A stretch of DNA of 64,000 nt from DATGSL01 sp964645585 (GCA_964645585.1 CAZYAN010000002.1:75826-139825); one strand, 5' to 3'; numbered from the stretch's first letter, positions 31,560-41,317 are shown. Notes: generated from the letters alone by a model not told the origin. Made by a program: numbers and translations.

Positions 31560-32158
31560 TGAAATTCCTTGCCCATTTTCTCCCGCAAACCTTCCCGAGC
31601 GCGGGCGATCCGGCTTTTGACGGTGCCGACACTGATGTTCAGCACCGTAGCGATCTCTTCGTAGGAAAGATTCTGGACGTTGCGCAGGACCAGGATTTCA
31701 CGATGCTTCTTGTTCAGCATCTGCATGCATTCGGCAACGCGATCGACAAACTCCTGCGTAATCGCCTCGTCGGTCGGCGTGTCCGCCTCGGACGGGAAAA
31801 CGTCGGAGAGCGTCAGGTTCGTGTCCTCAACGAGCGGCTGATCGAACGAGATCGACTTGTCGCGTTTACGGCGCCACCAGTACCAGTATTTGTTGCGGGC
31901 CAGATTCGTGGCGATCTGGTAGAGCCAGGTCGAAAACGCCGAGTCGCCCCGGAAATTTGCAAGGCCGCGGTGCGCGCGAACGAAAGCGTCCTGCGTGACT
32001 TCCTCGGCGTCTTGGGAGTTGCCGAGGAGCTGCTTGACCATGACAAAAATCCTGTCCCAGTAGCGGAGAACCATTTCATCGAACGCGCTTTGATCGCCAT
32101 TCTTGAATCGATCCACCAACATCCGGTCGATCGCTACTTCCTGTGCCTTCGTTGCCAT
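31556..32158 (-). CDS. ECF-type RNA polymerase sigma factor
   Basis: 200 residues from ATG MATKAQEVAIDRMLVDRFKN; an in-frame ATG at 32203 would add 15 residues. Region 2 is AFDEMVLRYWDRIFVMVKQLLGNSQDAEEVTQDAFVRAHRGL and FSTWLYQIATNLARNKYW. Region 4 is LNKKHREILVLRNVQNLSYEEIATVLNISVGTVKSRIARAREGL. An aromatic and basic stretch, YWYWWRRKRDK, sits between the two regions. It recruits RNA polymerase to stress promoters. It is co-translated with the membrane-bound likely anti-sigma factor. The open frame to 32425 overlaps the tRNA and is not coding. Confidence 0.93.
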   Translation of the reverse strand: MATKAQEVAIDRMLVDRFKNGDQSAFDEMVLRYWDRIFVMVKQLLGNSQDAEEVTQDAFVRAHRGLANFRGDSAFSTWLYQIATNLARNKYWYWWRRKRDKSISFDQPLVEDTNLTLSDVFPSEADTPTDEAITQEFVDRVAECMQMLNKKHREILVLRNVQNLSYEEIATVLNISVGTVKSRIARAREGLREKMGKEFQ

Positions 32159-32410
32159 GTAGTCAGCTTTATTTCGACTCAGGCGCTTTACAGTTGTTCC
32201 CATACGATAAGCGGAGTTGAAGGTTATGCGTTCCATTTCTACACGAGAATCAGGGAAAAGAAAAGTCGAAACGGGAAATCCCTGATCCCGGGAGCGGGAA
32301 TCCCTGATGAAACGCGGCTTTTTTTGAGGAAAGCTCATCGAAGGCTTGACCGGCTGGTTCACAAACGGAATATGTTTCCCTTTCTCCGGCAGCAACGGAC
32401 ATGCCACAAT

Positions 32411-32485
32411 GGGTTGGTAGCTCAACGGTAGAGCAGTTGCCTTTTAAGCAATTGGTTCGGGGTTCGAATCCCCGCCAACCCACCA
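32411..32485 (+). tRNA. tRNA-Lys (anticodon TTT)
   Basis: 75 bases. The acceptor stem GGGTTGG pairs with CCAACCC, with discriminator A and an encoded CCA end. The D arm is AGCTCAACGGTAGAGC. The anticodon stem-loop is GTTGC-CTTTTAA-GCAAT with TTT at the centre. The T arm GGGGTTCGAATCCCC is perfect. Confidence 0.97.
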
Positions 32486-32632
32486 ATCCCCCGGTCGCAA
32501 ACCTCCCCCCTTTCCATCGAGTCCTTCGGTGAGAGAGCCGGTTCCCTCTTTTTTTTCGGCGGTCGCCGGAACGATGGCAGACGGTCTTTGACTTTTGCCC
32601 CATGATCCTCAAGGTGTAGGGCTTTCAAACTC

Positions 32633-33133
32633 ATGGAGCGGCTTCACGCATACTGGCGGATGGACTACGTTCAAGCGCCCAAGCACCCGGAGGGGGAGAA
32701 TCCGTTCACCGCCCTCCCCCGGCGCAAAAACGATCGCGAAGCGAGAATCCTCCACCGGGGAGCCAACACGTATTTGATGCTCAATTTATTTCCCTACAAC
32801 GCCGGTCATCTGCTGGCTGTCCCGTATCGCGAGGTGAGAGACCTTCCCGCGCTCTCCCCGGAGGAACGAGTGGAATTGATGGAAACCGTGATTCTCGGAC
32901 AAAACGTTCTCCAGGAGGCGCTCCAGCCGGACGGATTCAATATCGGGTTCAATATCGGAAGCGCCGGCGGTGCAAGCTACACGTCCCATCTGCACTGTCA
33001 CATCGTTCCGCGATGGGAGGGTGACACGAATTTCATGCCGGTGGTGAGCGGAACGCGCGTTCTTCCGGCGTCCCTCGACGCCATGTGGGAGCGTTTGCAC
33101 GCTGTTTGCGTCGCGAAAACCGCCGCGTCCTGA
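32633..33133 (+). CDS. HIT family nucleotide hydrolase/phosphorylase
   Basis: 166 residues. The histidine triad is SHLHCHIVPRWEGDTNFMPV, with upstream LMLNLFPYNAGHLLAVPYR and GFNIGFNIGSAGGAS. The C-terminal WEGDTNFMPVVSGTRVLP resembles the Ap4A phosphorylase-like HIT group rather than HINT. It likely cleaves dinucleoside polyphosphates in the cytosol; the substrate is not proven. It follows tRNA-Lys on the same strand and precedes phoH by 49 bases. Confidence 0.9.
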   Translation: MERLHAYWRMDYVQAPKHPEGENPFTALPRRKNDREARILHRGANTYLMLNLFPYNAGHLLAVPYREVRDLPALSPEERVELMETVILGQNVLQEALQPDGFNIGFNIGSAGGASYTSHLHCHIVPRWEGDTNFMPVVSGTRVLPASLDAMWERLHAVCVAKTAAS

Positions 33134-33182
33134 CCGGCCTTGCCTCCCCCATCCCGCTGGTGTTGCACCTTTTTCAGCGTTC

Positions 33183-34154
33183 ATGGCATCCAAGACATTG
33201 ACTTTCCAGAACCCGCGCGCCGCGAGTCAGCTCTATTGCGGGCGCCTCGACAATCTAAAACAAGCGGAAGAAGCGCTCGGCGTGTCGCTGGTCGCGCGCG
33301 ATGAGTGGGTCCGCATTGAAGGCGACGAAGCCAGCGTCGAACGGGCCGCGCGTTTTTTTGACTTTCTCAGCCGTGGCCGCAGCGAGGGAATGACAATCCG
33401 CAACCAGGATTTTCATTATATTCTGCGGATGGTCGCGACCCAAAAGGAAGACCTCCTGCGCGAGCTGTTCACCGATCCGGTGGTCCTCCAGGTCAATCGA
33501 AAGACCATCGTGCCGAAGACCTTGCGCCAAAAGCGCTATCTCGAAGCAATTCAGAGATGCGAGATCGTATTCGGCATCGGCCCCGCGGGAACCGGGAAAA
33601 CCTATCTCGCCATGGCTTCCGCCATCGCCTCTCTTCTCAAGGAGGAAACCAGCCGGATCATTTTGTCCCGGCCGGCTGTCGAAGCGGGCGAGGCACTCGG
33701 TTTTCTTCCCGGCGACTTACGGGAAAAAATTCTCCCCTACCTCCGCCCGGTGTACGACGCGCTTTACGACATGCTCGACCGCGAATACGCGGATCGTCTG
33801 ATCGAAAAGGGCATCATCGAAATCGCGCCGCTTGCCTACATGCGCGGACGCACCCTCTCCAACGCCTTTGTCATTCTCGATGAGGCGCAGAATACGACTC
33901 CGGAACAGATGATGATGTTTTTGACCCGGCTGGGAGAAGGGAGTAAAATGGTTGTTACCGGCGACGTCACACAAATCGATCTTCCTCATGCCAAGAAGTC
34001 CGGTCTCAAGCAAGTCACCCGCATTCTCGATCACATCGGCGAGATCTCCTTCTTTTATTTTGATTCGACGGATGTCGTGCGGCATCCTTTGGTCCTGAAA
34101 ATCATTGAAGCTTACGAGCGCTTCAGGAACGAGGGCGACATGCGCCCCGCCTGA
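33183..34154 (+). CDS. phoH: PhoH-like ATPase
   Basis: 323 residues. An N-terminal KH-like region (about 1-80) leads to the PhoH core: FGIGPAGTGKTYLAMASAI (Walker A), LSRPAVEAGEALGFLPGDL, AYMRGRTLSNAFVILDEAQN (Walker B) and MVVTGDVTQIDLP. It is a cytosolic ATPase often linked to RNA metabolism. The gene order phoH, 7TM-HD phosphohydrolase, ybeY is conserved in many bacteria and supports the neighbours' calls. Gap of 35 bases to the next gene. Confidence 0.95.
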   Translation: MASKTLTFQNPRAASQLYCGRLDNLKQAEEALGVSLVARDEWVRIEGDEASVERAARFFDFLSRGRSEGMTIRNQDFHYILRMVATQKEDLLRELFTDPVVLQVNRKTIVPKTLRQKRYLEAIQRCEIVFGIGPAGTGKTYLAMASAIASLLKEETSRIILSRPAVEAGEALGFLPGDLREKILPYLRPVYDALYDMLDREYADRLIEKGIIEIAPLAYMRGRTLSNAFVILDEAQNTTPEQMMMFLTRLGEGSKMVVTGDVTQIDLPHAKKSGLKQVTRILDHIGEISFFYFDSTDVVRHPLVLKIIEAYERFRNEGDMRPA

Positions 34155-34189
34155 TCTGCCCACTCCCCGTTCTCTTTCCCGCGAGCTCT

Positions 34190-36625
34190 ATGGCCTCATT
34201 CTTTCGCAGATCGGAAACGCGCCCGGACGCCCATGAACCAGCGCGGCGCCGACGAAAAACCGAGCAGCGTTCAAGCTTGGTTTCCTTCCTTGAAACGAGC
34301 CGGGCGGTGGCTTTCGCCTTGTTTGTCTTCACGGCACTCGTCGTCGGTTACATGAGCTTTATCGGCGTCACGACCACAGGTCCTCAATTGCTGCCGAATC
34401 AGATCGCACCGATGCGGATCACGTCCGCGCACGACTTCACCTACGAAAGCAAGATCGCCACCGAGCGGGCTCGCAACAAGGTGCTGCGGCAAGTGCCGCC
34501 GGCGTTCCGGATCGACATGCTTCCCTACCAGTCGTTTGCCGAGAAAATCCGGATGCTCCTGAGCGAGATCAACACGCTGGCCGATGAGATCAATCATCTA
34601 AGCGGCGCCGAGCGGACGGAGGCGATTCAGTCTTTCGCGACAATCTACAACCAGACCCGGCCGCATCGCGTAAACGTTGAGGACGTCACGATTCTGCTCC
34701 GTCACACCGACGCCCCGACCCGCCGCATTCTCTTTGAAAACGGCCTCGTCACGCTGCGTGAAATCTATCGCGAAGGGATTTACGAGGAGGAGACGCTGCG
34801 GATCGAGGAAGGCGGAGACGGGTTTTCCGTGCTCAATCTCGTCCGGCCCGACGGCAATGTCGTTGAGAAAACGATCCAAACCGAGGAGCAAGCCCTGCAG
34901 TTCCTGCGCATCAACCTGATCGCCCTCAATGTTCCCCAAGAGGTTTCGATCGCGATGTTCCGGATTTTCCGGCCCGGCATCATGCCGAATATCCGGTTCG
35001 ACGAGACCAAAACCGACGAGCTCCGCCAGCAGGCGCTCGCCCAAGTGGAACCGGTTGTCCGGGAGGTCAGCGAGGGGCAAGTCATGCTCGAACCCGGCAT
35101 GATTGTGACGCCCGAACAGCACGAGATGCTGAGCGAGTATCGCCGGTTCCTCGCCGAACAGGACGAACACGCGTTTTCCCTTCATTTTAATGAGCTGATC
35201 TATCACCGCTTCCTGCTCGTGCTCGCGGTTCTGTTCTGCGCCGTGATCTACATCCGGATCGAAGACCGCGAAACCTTGATGAGCAACGGGCGACTCGCGC
35301 TCCTCGCGCTGGTGGCGATGCTGAACCTCGCGTTCATCTGGATCGTGATCTACATCGGTAACCACCCGCTGTTTCTCGACAATCCGGCGTGGGTGTCGGT
35401 CCTCCCCTACATCGCGCCGTACAGTCTCGCACCGTTAATCGTGGCCATTCTTGTCGGGCAGCGGCCAGCGATCTTTATGGCGCTGCTGATCAGTTTCTTT
35501 GCCGGGATCATGTTCGGCAATCGCGTGGAAACATTCGCCGTCTCATTCCTTTCCTCCCTCTGCGCGATCTGGTTCTGCCAGGCGGTCCGCGTCCGAAAAA
35601 CCGTCGTCAAAGCCGCTGGGGCCGGCGGGTTTCTCGTGGCTGTCAGCGCCCTTCTCTTCGGCTTGGCCAGCGCCCACGAGCCGTTGCTCATCCTGCGCCA
35701 AATGCTCGCGGCGCAGTTGACCGGTCTCGCGACCGGGATCGTCGTCGCCGGAATCATCCCGGTGCTCGAGGTGCTCTTTAAACGAACCACCGGGGTTACG
35801 CTGCTCGAGCTGACCGACACGAACCATCCGGTCCTGAAGCGGATGCAGCTCTCCGCGCCAGGCACCTATCACCACAGTCTCGTCGTAGCCAACCTCTCCG
35901 AAAACGCGGCCAACGCGATCGGCGCCAACGGCTTGCTCTGCCGAGTTTGCGCCATCTTTCACGACATCGGAAAGATCATCAAACCGGAGTATTTTATTGA
36001 AAACCAGCGCCAAGGAATCAACCCGCACCACGAACGCAGCCCCTCTTTCTCCGCTCTTGTGATCAAGAGCCACGTCAAGGACGGCGTCGATCTCGCGGTC
36101 AAACACAAGCTGCCGCGAGTGGTCATCGATGTCATTCGGCAGCACCACGGCACGTCGCTGATCCATTATTTCTACTTTCAGGCGAAACAAAAAGAGATTG
36201 CCGGCGGCGAAGGAGCGGCCGGCGCGGCGCGCGACGCCGACAAGGTCAGTGAGAGCACCTACCGCTACGACGGTCCCAAACCGCAGTTTCGTGAAAGCGC
36301 GATCATCTTTTTCGCCGACGCGGTCGAGGCCGCGAGCCGGACTTTGAAAAAGGCCTCGCCGCAGAGTATCGACGAATTGATCGACAGCATTGTCACGAGC
36401 CGGATCGAAGATGGTCAGCTCGACGAGTGTCCGCTTACCCTCCAGGAGATCGCGGCGATCAAGAAGAGTTTCGCGTTTACGCTGCTGAATATGCTCCATG
36501 CGCGGATTGAATATCCGGGCGGAGAAGAAAAGGAGGGCAAGCCGGCGAACGCCAATGAAAAGGCCAAGAAAGATCCAGCTTCAAAACCAGAGCGCCAGCC
36601 GCAAGCTCCGGTACAAAGCCGCTGA
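34190..36625 (+). CDS. 7TM-HD family membrane phosphohydrolase (PgpH-like)
   Basis: 811 residues. One N-terminal helix (AVAFALFVFTALVVGYMSFI, about 40-59) is followed by an extracytoplasmic domain of roughly 270 residues. Seven hydrophobic helices lie between about 340 and 540. A C-terminal HD domain has TYHHSLVVANLSENAA, AIFHDIGKIIKPEYFIEN, HHERSPSFSALVIKSHVKDG and VVIDVIRQHHGTS. Gram-positive homologues (PgpH) hydrolyse cyclic di-AMP, and the same substrate is plausible but not shown here. The C-terminal 40 residues are Lys/Glu/Pro-rich. The end overlaps the ybeY start by 71 bases in another frame. Confidence 0.92.
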   Translation: MASFFRRSETRPDAHEPARRRRKTEQRSSLVSFLETSRAVAFALFVFTALVVGYMSFIGVTTTGPQLLPNQIAPMRITSAHDFTYESKIATERARNKVLRQVPPAFRIDMLPYQSFAEKIRMLLSEINTLADEINHLSGAERTEAIQSFATIYNQTRPHRVNVEDVTILLRHTDAPTRRILFENGLVTLREIYREGIYEEETLRIEEGGDGFSVLNLVRPDGNVVEKTIQTEEQALQFLRINLIALNVPQEVSIAMFRIFRPGIMPNIRFDETKTDELRQQALAQVEPVVREVSEGQVMLEPGMIVTPEQHEMLSEYRRFLAEQDEHAFSLHFNELIYHRFLLVLAVLFCAVIYIRIEDRETLMSNGRLALLALVAMLNLAFIWIVIYIGNHPLFLDNPAWVSVLPYIAPYSLAPLIVAILVGQRPAIFMALLISFFAGIMFGNRVETFAVSFLSSLCAIWFCQAVRVRKTVVKAAGAGGFLVAVSALLFGLASAHEPLLILRQMLAAQLTGLATGIVVAGIIPVLEVLFKRTTGVTLLELTDTNHPVLKRMQLSAPGTYHHSLVVANLSENAANAIGANGLLCRVCAIFHDIGKIIKPEYFIENQRQGINPHHERSPSFSALVIKSHVKDGVDLAVKHKLPRVVIDVIRQHHGTSLIHYFYFQAKQKEIAGGEGAAGAARDADKVSESTYRYDGPKPQFRESAIIFFADAVEAASRTLKKASPQSIDELIDSIVTSRIEDGQLDECPLTLQEIAAIKKSFAFTLLNMLHARIEYPGGEEKEGKPANANEKAKKDPASKPERQPQAPVQSR

Positions 36626-37016
36626 GGTTCGTCGCCTTTTTCATCTTCTCGATGCGGCCCGGATGTTCCCGGCGCCGGATGGCGACCTTTCGATCGCGTT
36701 TCTCGACGACGAACAGATCAGCCGCGTTCACGAACAGTTCATGAACGACCCGTCACCGACCGATGTCATCACTTTCCCCGGCGATCCGGCCATGGATTTC
36801 GCCGGCGAAATTTGCGTCTCCGTCGAACACGCGGACTCGAACGCGAAAAACGGCGGCTCATTCGCGCGCGAGCTTTCCCTGTACCTCGTTCACGGCTATC
36901 TGCATTTAGCCGGTTTTGACGACACTGTACCAGACTTGAAACGGAAGATGCGCCGCGCCGAAAGAAAGGCACTTGAATTTTTGGAAAAACAGGACGGACT
37001 TCCGGAGTTCAAGTGA
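36555..37016 (+). CDS. ybeY: Endoribonuclease YbeY
   Basis: 153 residues from ATG MKRPRKIQLQNQSASRKLRY. Conserved YbeY blocks are LSIAFLDDEQISRVHEQFMN, PTDVITFPGD and ELSLYLVHGYLHLAGFDDT. The usual zinc site is HGxLHLxGYDH; here two histidines are kept and the third position is Asp (GFDD), which may still bind metal. It matures rRNA ends and takes part in ribosome quality control. The start overlaps the previous gene by 71 bases, and the upstream frame to 36498 is unlikely. The GTG-like coupling is not evident, so the start could be a few codons off. Confidence 0.9.
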   Translation: MKRPRKIQLQNQSASRKLRYKAAEVRRLFHLLDAARMFPAPDGDLSIAFLDDEQISRVHEQFMNDPSPTDVITFPGDPAMDFAGEICVSVEHADSNAKNGGSFARELSLYLVHGYLHLAGFDDTVPDLKRKMRRAERKALEFLEKQDGLPEFK

Positions 37017-37056
37017 AAGGCCGCGCGGAAAATCAAACTCCAGTGCCGTTCCCGTG

Positions 37057-37671
37057 ATGACTGACGGCGTTTTGACCACGGAAGCGGTTGTCCTCCGGCG
37101 GCGAAATTCCGGGGAGAAAGGAATTCTGCTCACCCTCCTTTCCGCGGACCTCGGGCTTGTTCCAGCATTCAAGCGCACCTCCTCGCGCGGTCGCCAGCCA
37201 CTTCCGGACCTGTTTGATGAAGCTGCCGTAACCGTAAAAAAGGCACGGAGCGGCGAGCTGTGGTTTGCCGATGAATACATCGTTCGGCGGCGACGCTCCG
37301 CTCTCGGCGCGCATATCGCCGCTTTCGGTTACGCCTGCCGGTATGCGCTGCTCCTCTCTCATCATGTATTCACGGCCGACGAAGCGCCCCTTTGGAAAGA
37401 GCAACTGAACGAAGCGCTCGATGCCTGGGAGAGCGGAGTTCGTCCCGACGTCGTCTGGCTCAAGGCGCTGTACCGGTTTGCTCAACTCCAGGGAATGCCG
37501 GTCAAGGAGGAGTGGCTGCATGCACTCAACGATCGAGATCGCGATCATGCCCGCTCGGTGCTGCGCCTGCCGCTGCGCGAACAAGTTGTGCCGGTCGACG
37601 TGGTCGAACGCCTGGCCGCGGGCTTTGCTGCTTATTTGGAACACTCGCACGACGTCCGCTTTACCGATTAA
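37057..37671 (+). CDS. recO: RecO-like DNA repair protein, short
   Basis: 204 residues from ATG MTDGVLTTEAVVLRRRNSGE. The N-terminal OB-like part (ILLTLLSADLGLVPAFKRTSSR, ELWFADEYIVRRR) fits RecO. The middle is helical. The C-terminal zinc-finger cysteines typical of many RecO proteins are absent, and the length is below the usual 230-260. RecO helps RecR load RecA at gaps. The position after ybeY fits conserved gene order. A divergent RecO with a missing finger is the best reading; an unrelated OB-fold protein is the alternative. Confidence 0.72.
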   Translation: MTDGVLTTEAVVLRRRNSGEKGILLTLLSADLGLVPAFKRTSSRGRQPLPDLFDEAAVTVKKARSGELWFADEYIVRRRRSALGAHIAAFGYACRYALLLSHHVFTADEAPLWKEQLNEALDAWESGVRPDVVWLKALYRFAQLQGMPVKEEWLHALNDRDRDHARSVLRLPLREQVVPVDVVERLAAGFAAYLEHSHDVRFTD

Positions 37672-37943
37672 CCCGCTGGTGTTGCGGAAGGAAGCTTCCT
37701 GAAAAACTGATCATGGATTTCCTGCCCGACGCTGGGCATCACCCTCGCGCTATTGCTTTTGCCTTTCGCTTTCTGTTTGGCCCATTATGCTGAAATATAA
37801 GCGGGAAGTGATACTATAGAAATGGAAGACGGCAGTTGGATTCTTTTGCGCTCCAGGCTCGTTGGAATCAGCTTCGTGTGATTTGGAAGACTTCAATGAC
37901 CGCGAACAGTGAGGAATCGAAATGGATTGGTAAGGAGGAACGG

Positions 37944-40900
37944 ATGGTGATTCGACTCATGCAGCAACTTTCCAAACAGCCGGGTTTTTCCACCTCCCAA
38001 CGATCACGGTCCGGCCGGATAGCCGACTTCACCGCGCGTTGCGCCTCAGCGCAGGCCTGCCTTCCTTGCCGACTGCCCAGGCGACTCGGATTACTCCGGA
38101 TGTTCACGGTTTCGCTGACAATCGTCGCGTTATCCAAATGCGCGATCGCAAACGAAGTCGTCAGCTGGGGCCGGCAAGTTCTCCCTCCTCCCGATCAACT
38201 GCGGGCGCTGCGAGAGATTGACGCCGGTGATGAATTCAACCTTGGCCTGCGCGTTGACGGCCGCGTGATCGCATGGGGTTCCAATAACTACCGGCAAGCG
38301 GAGGTTCCGGAGGATTTGGAGGATGTCGTCGCCATTGCCGCCGGCGCCCGCCACGCCCTCGCCCTCCGCCGAGACGGAACGGTGGTCGCATGGGGAAACA
38401 ATCGCGACAAACAGACAACCGTTCCCGAAGGACTCTCCAATGTCACCGCGGTCCGAGCCGGACGAGCGCACAGTCTCGCTCTCCGGCGCGACGGTTCGAT
38501 CATCGCGTGGGGCGGAAATCGCGACGGGCAAACCACCATCCCCGCGGGCATCGGTCCGGCAACCGCAATCGCCGCGGGAGATGATCACAGCCTCGCGCTG
38601 CTCGCGACCGGCAAGGTGGTTGCCTGGGGATCGAACTCCGACGGCCAGATTTCGGTCCCCGAAGATCTCAGCGGGGTGATCGCCATCGCCGCGGGAGGTT
38701 CACACAGTCTCGCCCTGCGAAAAGACGGCACGCTCGTGGCATGGGGAAACAACGCCTTTGCCCAGTCGGCCGTGCCTCCGATTCCAGGCGCCATCGCGGC
38801 AATCGATGCCGGACGAGACCACACCATGGTGCTGCTGCAGAACGGCAACCTCTTGGCATGGGGAAGAAATCATTACGGACAAATCACGATTCCGGACAAC
38901 CTTCCGCCACTGCGTCGAATTGCCGCCGGCGGGAACCACAGTCTCGCGGGACTTCAGGACGGCAGCTTCGTCGCCTGGGGCCGAAACAATTCCGGTCAGG
39001 CCTTGAATCTTGACGACCTCTCCACCGTCATCGCGATTTCCAGTTGGGATGGTCACACGATCGCCCTGCGCGAAAACGGCACGGTCTTTTGGTGGGGCTG
39101 GGAAGGCCTTTTCGGATCGGGTGTCGCGCCGGATCCAACACGGCTCCGGAACATCGTTGCGGTCGCTGCCGGCCGCGCCCACGGGCTGGCCTTGCGAGCC
39201 GACGGTACCGTCGTTGCCTGGGGCGACGATCTATACGGACAATCAACACCGCCGCCGGGCCTGGAAAAGGTCGCCGCGATTGCGGCCGGCGAATTTCACA
39301 GCCTGGCGGTTCGGGAGGATGGGAGCATCGTGGCGTGGGGCAGTAATTTTTACGACCAGATCAGTGTGCCGCGCGGCTTGAACGAGGTCATTGCGGTCGC
39401 GGGAGGCCAGGACCATAGTCTCGCGCTGACCCTTGATGGTCTTGTCTACGCCTGGGGCGACGACTTTCACGGCCAGCGCAGAGTCCCCGCCTCCCTCGAA
39501 TCCGTCGTCGAGATCGCCGCGGGAGCTCTTCACAACGTTGCCTTGCGATCAAACGGGACTCTGGAGGCATGGGGAAGCGATTTGTTCGGCCAATGTTCTC
39601 CACCGGCTGGTCTCTCCGATGTGGTCGCTGTCGCGGCCAGCCGCAGCCATTCGGTCGCCGTTCGAGAAAACCGGGGTCTGATCGCCTGGGGCGGGAATCA
39701 CTACGGTCAATCGACCATACCCGAAAACCTTAACCGTGTCGTGGACGTGACCGCCGGAAGCGGTCGAACCACGGTCGTCACAGGCAGCTACCGTCCGCCG
39801 GAAATCGTGAGCGAACTGGAGTCACGAGTCGTCGCCGCGGGAGAGGATGTCTTCATTCGCCCGCTGATAATTGGCACACCTCCGATGACCTTTCAGTGGA
39901 TGCGGGACGGGCAGCCGTTGGAGGACGCCGTCGGGGCCGCCTTGTCGCTGGAAAATGTCGGCGCTGCCGACAGCGGGTCGTATTCGCTCGTGATCGCCAA
40001 TCGGGCGGGCAACAGCACCAGCCGGTCCTTTTTTATCCAGGTGGATGATCCGTCCGTCGAGCTGGAGCTTCGCCCCGAAGTGGCGGTTCTTGGAGGTTCA
40101 GCGGCATTAACCGCTTGGGTGCGAGGCACCGGCCCGTTCACTTATCAATGGGCAAAAGACGGCGAACCGCTGCCTCAGGCAACAGAAATGACGCTCGCGA
40201 TCGAAAACGTTCACGAAGACGACACCGGCCAGTACACCGTCGAAGTTTCAAATGAACACGGCACGACCCGAAGTGAGCCGGTTCAACTGCTCGTGGAAGC
40301 GCGTATCGAAAGGCAGCCGCCGCCAGTAGTAAATGCCAGGATTGGGGAACGCACGGTGATCTCATTGCAGGCGCGAGGCTCGCCGCCATTGGAAATTCAA
40401 TGGCTTCGCGAGGGAGTGCCCATGGAGGATGCCACAGGTCCTGAGCTGGTTCTTCCCAATATCGCGGTGCGCGATGGCGGTATTTATTCCGCGGTTGTAT
40501 CCAACCCCGCAGGACGAATCCGCAGCGAGCCGGTCGCGGTCCGGATTATTCCGCACATCCTTCTTCAGCCAGAGCCGCAGATATTTTCGAGTTTTGGCGG
40601 AACTGCTGTTTTTGAAGTGCGCGCCATCGGAAGCCTGCCGTTAAGCTACCATTGGATTAAAGATGGACGGCCGCTGACAACAACCCCCGAGCCGCGGCTT
40701 GTCGTGGAAAATGTCCAAGCTGAAGATTCGGGAGTCTACCAGGTGATCGTCCGCAATCAGGCGGGTCAGGTAGAAAGTGAACCAGCCAATCTGACGGTTC
40801 CGCCGGCGATCGCCATGCATCCTCAATCACAAACGGTCGACGCGGGTGAGGCGGTGACTTTCAGCGTCCGCGCGCTCGGCACCGAACCTTTTTCCTTTCA

Positions 40901-41303
40901 ATGGCTGAAGGATGGTGAACCGATTTCCGGTGCCGAATCCCCCTCCCTCCGGCTGGAAAGTGTCAATGGCATCGACGGCGCCCGGTATTCGGTAGTCGTG
41001 ACGAATGAAGTCGGTGCCGCGACCAGTGAAGCGGCAACCTTGTCGATCGCGCCAGTGATCGTTCGGCATCCGGAAGCCGCCGACATTCCGGTTGGCGGAA
41101 ATATCGTGCTCACGGTCGAAGCCGAAGGCGGGCAGCCGCTCTATTACCAATGGGCAAAGAACGGCAACTACATTCCCGAGGCGGAGGACCCAATCCTGCG
41201 TATCGACAACGCGGCGGAAAGTGATACCGGAATCTACGCGGTCATTGTCTCCAACGCGGCGGGTATCCAGGTCAGCGAAAGTGTTCGCGTCCGCGTGGAA
41301 TGA
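37944..41303 (+). CDS. Exported RCC1-propeller and Ig-like domain protein
   Basis: 1119 residues from ATG at 37944, chosen because AAGGAGG stands five bases before it. A long basic n-region precedes a signal segment FTVSLTIVALSKCAIA. Then come about 14 RCC1-type units of about 40 residues with the core WGxNxxGQ (WGSNNYRQ, WGNNRDKQ, WGGNRDGQ, WGRNHYGQ, WGSNFYDQ and others) and the tail AAGxxHSLAL. Fourteen units would build two seven-bladed propellers. Residues from about 650 on form six Ig-like repeats with cores such as FQWMRDGQPL, YQWAKDGEPL and YHWIKDGRPL, almost without cysteines. No anchor or sorting signal is seen at the C-terminus. Likely a secreted or surface binding protein; the ligand is unknown. 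Confidence 0.85.
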   Translation: MVIRLMQQLSKQPGFSTSQRSRSGRIADFTARCASAQACLPCRLPRRLGLLRMFTVSLTIVALSKCAIANEVVSWGRQVLPPPDQLRALREIDAGDEFNLGLRVDGRVIAWGSNNYRQAEVPEDLEDVVAIAAGARHALALRRDGTVVAWGNNRDKQTTVPEGLSNVTAVRAGRAHSLALRRDGSIIAWGGNRDGQTTIPAGIGPATAIAAGDDHSLALLATGKVVAWGSNSDGQISVPEDLSGVIAIAAGGSHSLALRKDGTLVAWGNNAFAQSAVPPIPGAIAAIDAGRDHTMVLLQNGNLLAWGRNHYGQITIPDNLPPLRRIAAGGNHSLAGLQDGSFVAWGRNNSGQALNLDDLSTVIAISSWDGHTIALRENGTVFWWGWEGLFGSGVAPDPTRLRNIVAVAAGRAHGLALRADGTVVAWGDDLYGQSTPPPGLEKVAAIAAGEFHSLAVREDGSIVAWGSNFYDQISVPRGLNEVIAVAGGQDHSLALTLDGLVYAWGDDFHGQRRVPASLESVVEIAAGALHNVALRSNGTLEAWGSDLFGQCSPPAGLSDVVAVAASRSHSVAVRENRGLIAWGGNHYGQSTIPENLNRVVDVTAGSGRTTVVTGSYRPPEIVSELESRVVAAGEDVFIRPLIIGTPPMTFQWMRDGQPLEDAVGAALSLENVGAADSGSYSLVIANRAGNSTSRSFFIQVDDPSVELELRPEVAVLGGSAALTAWVRGTGPFTYQWAKDGEPLPQATEMTLAIENVHEDDTGQYTVEVSNEHGTTRSEPVQLLVEARIERQPPPVVNARIGERTVISLQARGSPPLEIQWLREGVPMEDATGPELVLPNIAVRDGGIYSAVVSNPAGRIRSEPVAVRIIPHILLQPEPQIFSSFGGTAVFEVRAIGSLPLSYHWIKDGRPLTTTPEPRLVVENVQAEDSGVYQVIVRNQAGQVESEPANLTVPPAIAMHPQSQTVDAGEAVTFSVRALGTEPFSFQWLKDGEPISGAESPSLRLESVNGIDGARYSVVVTNEVGAATSEAATLSIAPVIVRHPEAADIPVGGNIVLTVEAEGGQPLYYQWAKNGNYIPEAEDPILRIDNAAESDTGIYAVIVSNAAGIQVSESVRVRVE

Positions 41304-41317
41304 CAACCGTCCGTTGT

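Noticed and set aside
32204..32425. N-terminal extension of the sigma factor frame
   Set aside because: It runs into the tRNA-Lys gene and has no sigma-factor similarity.
32633..37671. Mobile or genomic island containing phoH to recO
   Set aside because: Although a tRNA gene lies on the left, these are conserved housekeeping genes in normal order; no integrase or direct repeat of the tRNA end was seen.
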